Of a stretch of DNA of 5,857 nucleotides, positions 5,000-5,857 are shown piece after piece. The DNA is from DSOI01 sp041394885 (GTDB lineage Bacteria > Acidobacteriota > Terriglobia > Bryobacterales > Bryobacteraceae), in contig JAWKHI010000082.1 of the NCBI GenBank assembly GCA_041394885.1, forward strand, positions 1-5,857, written 5' to 3'. The stretch's first letter is position 1. Every line of letters begins with the position of its first letter. The notes beneath the pieces were generated by a model. It had not been told where the DNA came from, made no database searches, and was given only the letters and a program-made list of their open reading frames with translations. The position numbers were made by a program, and so were the translations under genes.

Positions 5000-5857
5000 T
5001 CAGGAACCATCCGCCTTCGGCGACACAGCCCGAAACGTCTCGAAGTACAGATCCAACGGGATGGTCGAGTTCGCCGTCGCCCGCACCACCACCTGATAGC
5101 CCGGCGGAAATGCGGACCCCGCCAGTCGATCCCGTAACGCCGCCATCTGACGCGCGGAACTGAAATACTCCGCCGCCGCCTGGATCCCGGCCGAATTGGA
5201 GCCTGTCAGCAGAACGGTCCGGAACTCGCCTCCAGGCGCTCCTTCGCTCGGCAGGACGGTGATCAGGCCATAGACGACATTGGCGTAATCATTGTCGCGA
5301 TAGGACGGTATGAACCACCGCTTGGACTCCCGGTCATAAACCGCGTACTCGCGCACTTCCGAATTGAAATCCACCGTCAACGGCGTGTTGGCCAGCAACT
5401 GGCCCGCTTCGCGGCTGTACTCCGGCCTGCCGAACACCAAGGCGTTGCGCCGCTTGAGCAACGGTCCCCCCGCCACCCGGTTCGGCATCACTTCCCATGT
5501 CACTCCAGCAAGCGTCAGCACGCGCGCAACCGTAACCGTGCCCATGGCGTCGCCCCACAACAGTGAATTCGGCGTAGGCCGCAGAAACAGCGATTCGGCC
5601 GGAGGCAGCGCCGGAAACTGGCTGTACCATCGCCGCAGTAGTTGTGCGTCCACCTCAGGACGGTCAAACGGGACTCGTGTTTCCGTCGGACGCACAAACA
5701 GATGCATCGGCGCCGCCACGTGTATCATCGTCCGGCTCGACGGAGCAACCAACGGTCCCCACGCCTCGCGCAACACCGGCGCCAATCCCGGACGCCCCGG
5801 TGCAAGCCACATCGCGAGCAATGCTGCCACCGATGCCGATGCCGCCGCGCCCGCCAG
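5000..5857 (-). CDS. Membrane-anchored protein of unknown function, C-terminal part (5' end outside window)
   Basis: The frame is open to the right edge, so the gene begins beyond 5857; about 285 residues are visible. The first ~25 (AGAAASASVAALLAMWLAPG) look like the end of a membrane-spanning or signal segment. The rest would be a soluble domain outside the membrane. Within it, RNALVFGRPEYSREAGQLL, then the TPLTVDFN stretch, NDYANVVYGLITVLPS, and TVLLTGSNSAGIQAAAEYF follow an order I associate with Solibacter-type proteins in which a domain like this follows an N-terminal winged-helix domain and one membrane helix. That N-terminus is not visible, so a regulatory role is inference. The stop lies 78 bases before the vapB start on the same strand. 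Codon use has the high GC third position of the fad gene, unlike the 2.8-3.3 kb cluster, so this looks like resident DNA. Confidence 0.7.
   Translation of the reverse strand: MAGAAASASVAALLAMWLAPGRPGLAPVLREAWGPLVAPSSRTMIHVAAPMHLFVRPTETRVPFDRPEVDAQLLRRWYSQFPALPPAESLFLRPTPNSLLWGDAMGTVTVARVLTLAGVTWEVMPNRVAGGPLLKRRNALVFGRPEYSREAGQLLANTPLTVDFNSEVREYAVYDRESKRWFIPSYRDNDYANVVYGLITVLPSEGAPGGEFRTVLLTGSNSAGIQAAAEYFSSARQMAALRDRLAGSAFPPGYQVVVRATANSTIPLDLYFETFRAVSPKADGS

Noticed and set aside
1..5857. CRISPR arrays, tRNA or rRNA genes
   Set aside because: No regularly spaced repeats and no tRNA- or rRNA-like stretches were seen by reading both strands.

Overview
The window is GC-rich bacterial DNA. Gene content (a sulfatase, a fused beta-oxidation enzyme, a membrane-anchored protein of a kind I associate with Solibacter/Bryobacter genomes, and a PIN/ribbon-helix-helix toxin-antitoxin pair) suggests an acidobacterium. 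That assignment is inference from protein style; there is no rRNA or tRNA here to confirm it.

Layout. Bases 3-614 (+) are the C-terminal part of a type I sulfatase that enters from the left. Fifteen bases later, 630-2693 (+) encode a complete 687-residue enoyl-CoA hydratase/3-hydroxyacyl-CoA dehydrogenase (FadB/FadJ/MFE-1 type) with all expected catalytic residues, followed at once by a strong hairpin. From 2694 to 4015 lies a lower-GC cluster that reads on the minus strand. In transcription order it holds the truncated tail of an unknown gene, a frameshifted gene for a roughly 173-residue protein coupled to it by an ATGA overlap, and two small genes (72 and 73 residues) that are clear paralogs of each other. 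At 4016-4216 (+) the last 67 codons of the fad gene, stop included, appear a second time, about 88% identical, with no indels and mostly silent differences. Next comes a vapBC-type module on the minus strand: antitoxin 4921-4652 looks intact, while toxin 4655-4279 has lost its last motif to a frameshifting deletion. At the right edge, 5857-5000 (-) encode the C-terminal part of a membrane-anchored protein of unknown function.

Interpretation. The fad gene has kept an intact end while a diverged second copy of that end sits 1.5 kb downstream in the same orientation, with foreign-looking small genes between. This is the footprint expected when DNA enters at the 3' end of a housekeeping gene and supplies a replacement end, as described for element e14 in icd of E. 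coli, or when a circle carrying a homologous gene fragment integrates by one crossover. No integrase is visible, one cluster gene is cut off exactly at the duplicated segment, and two nearby genes are frameshifted, so the cluster looks like a decaying remnant. The paired small paralogs and the coupled frameshifted gene are the parts whose biology I cannot assign.
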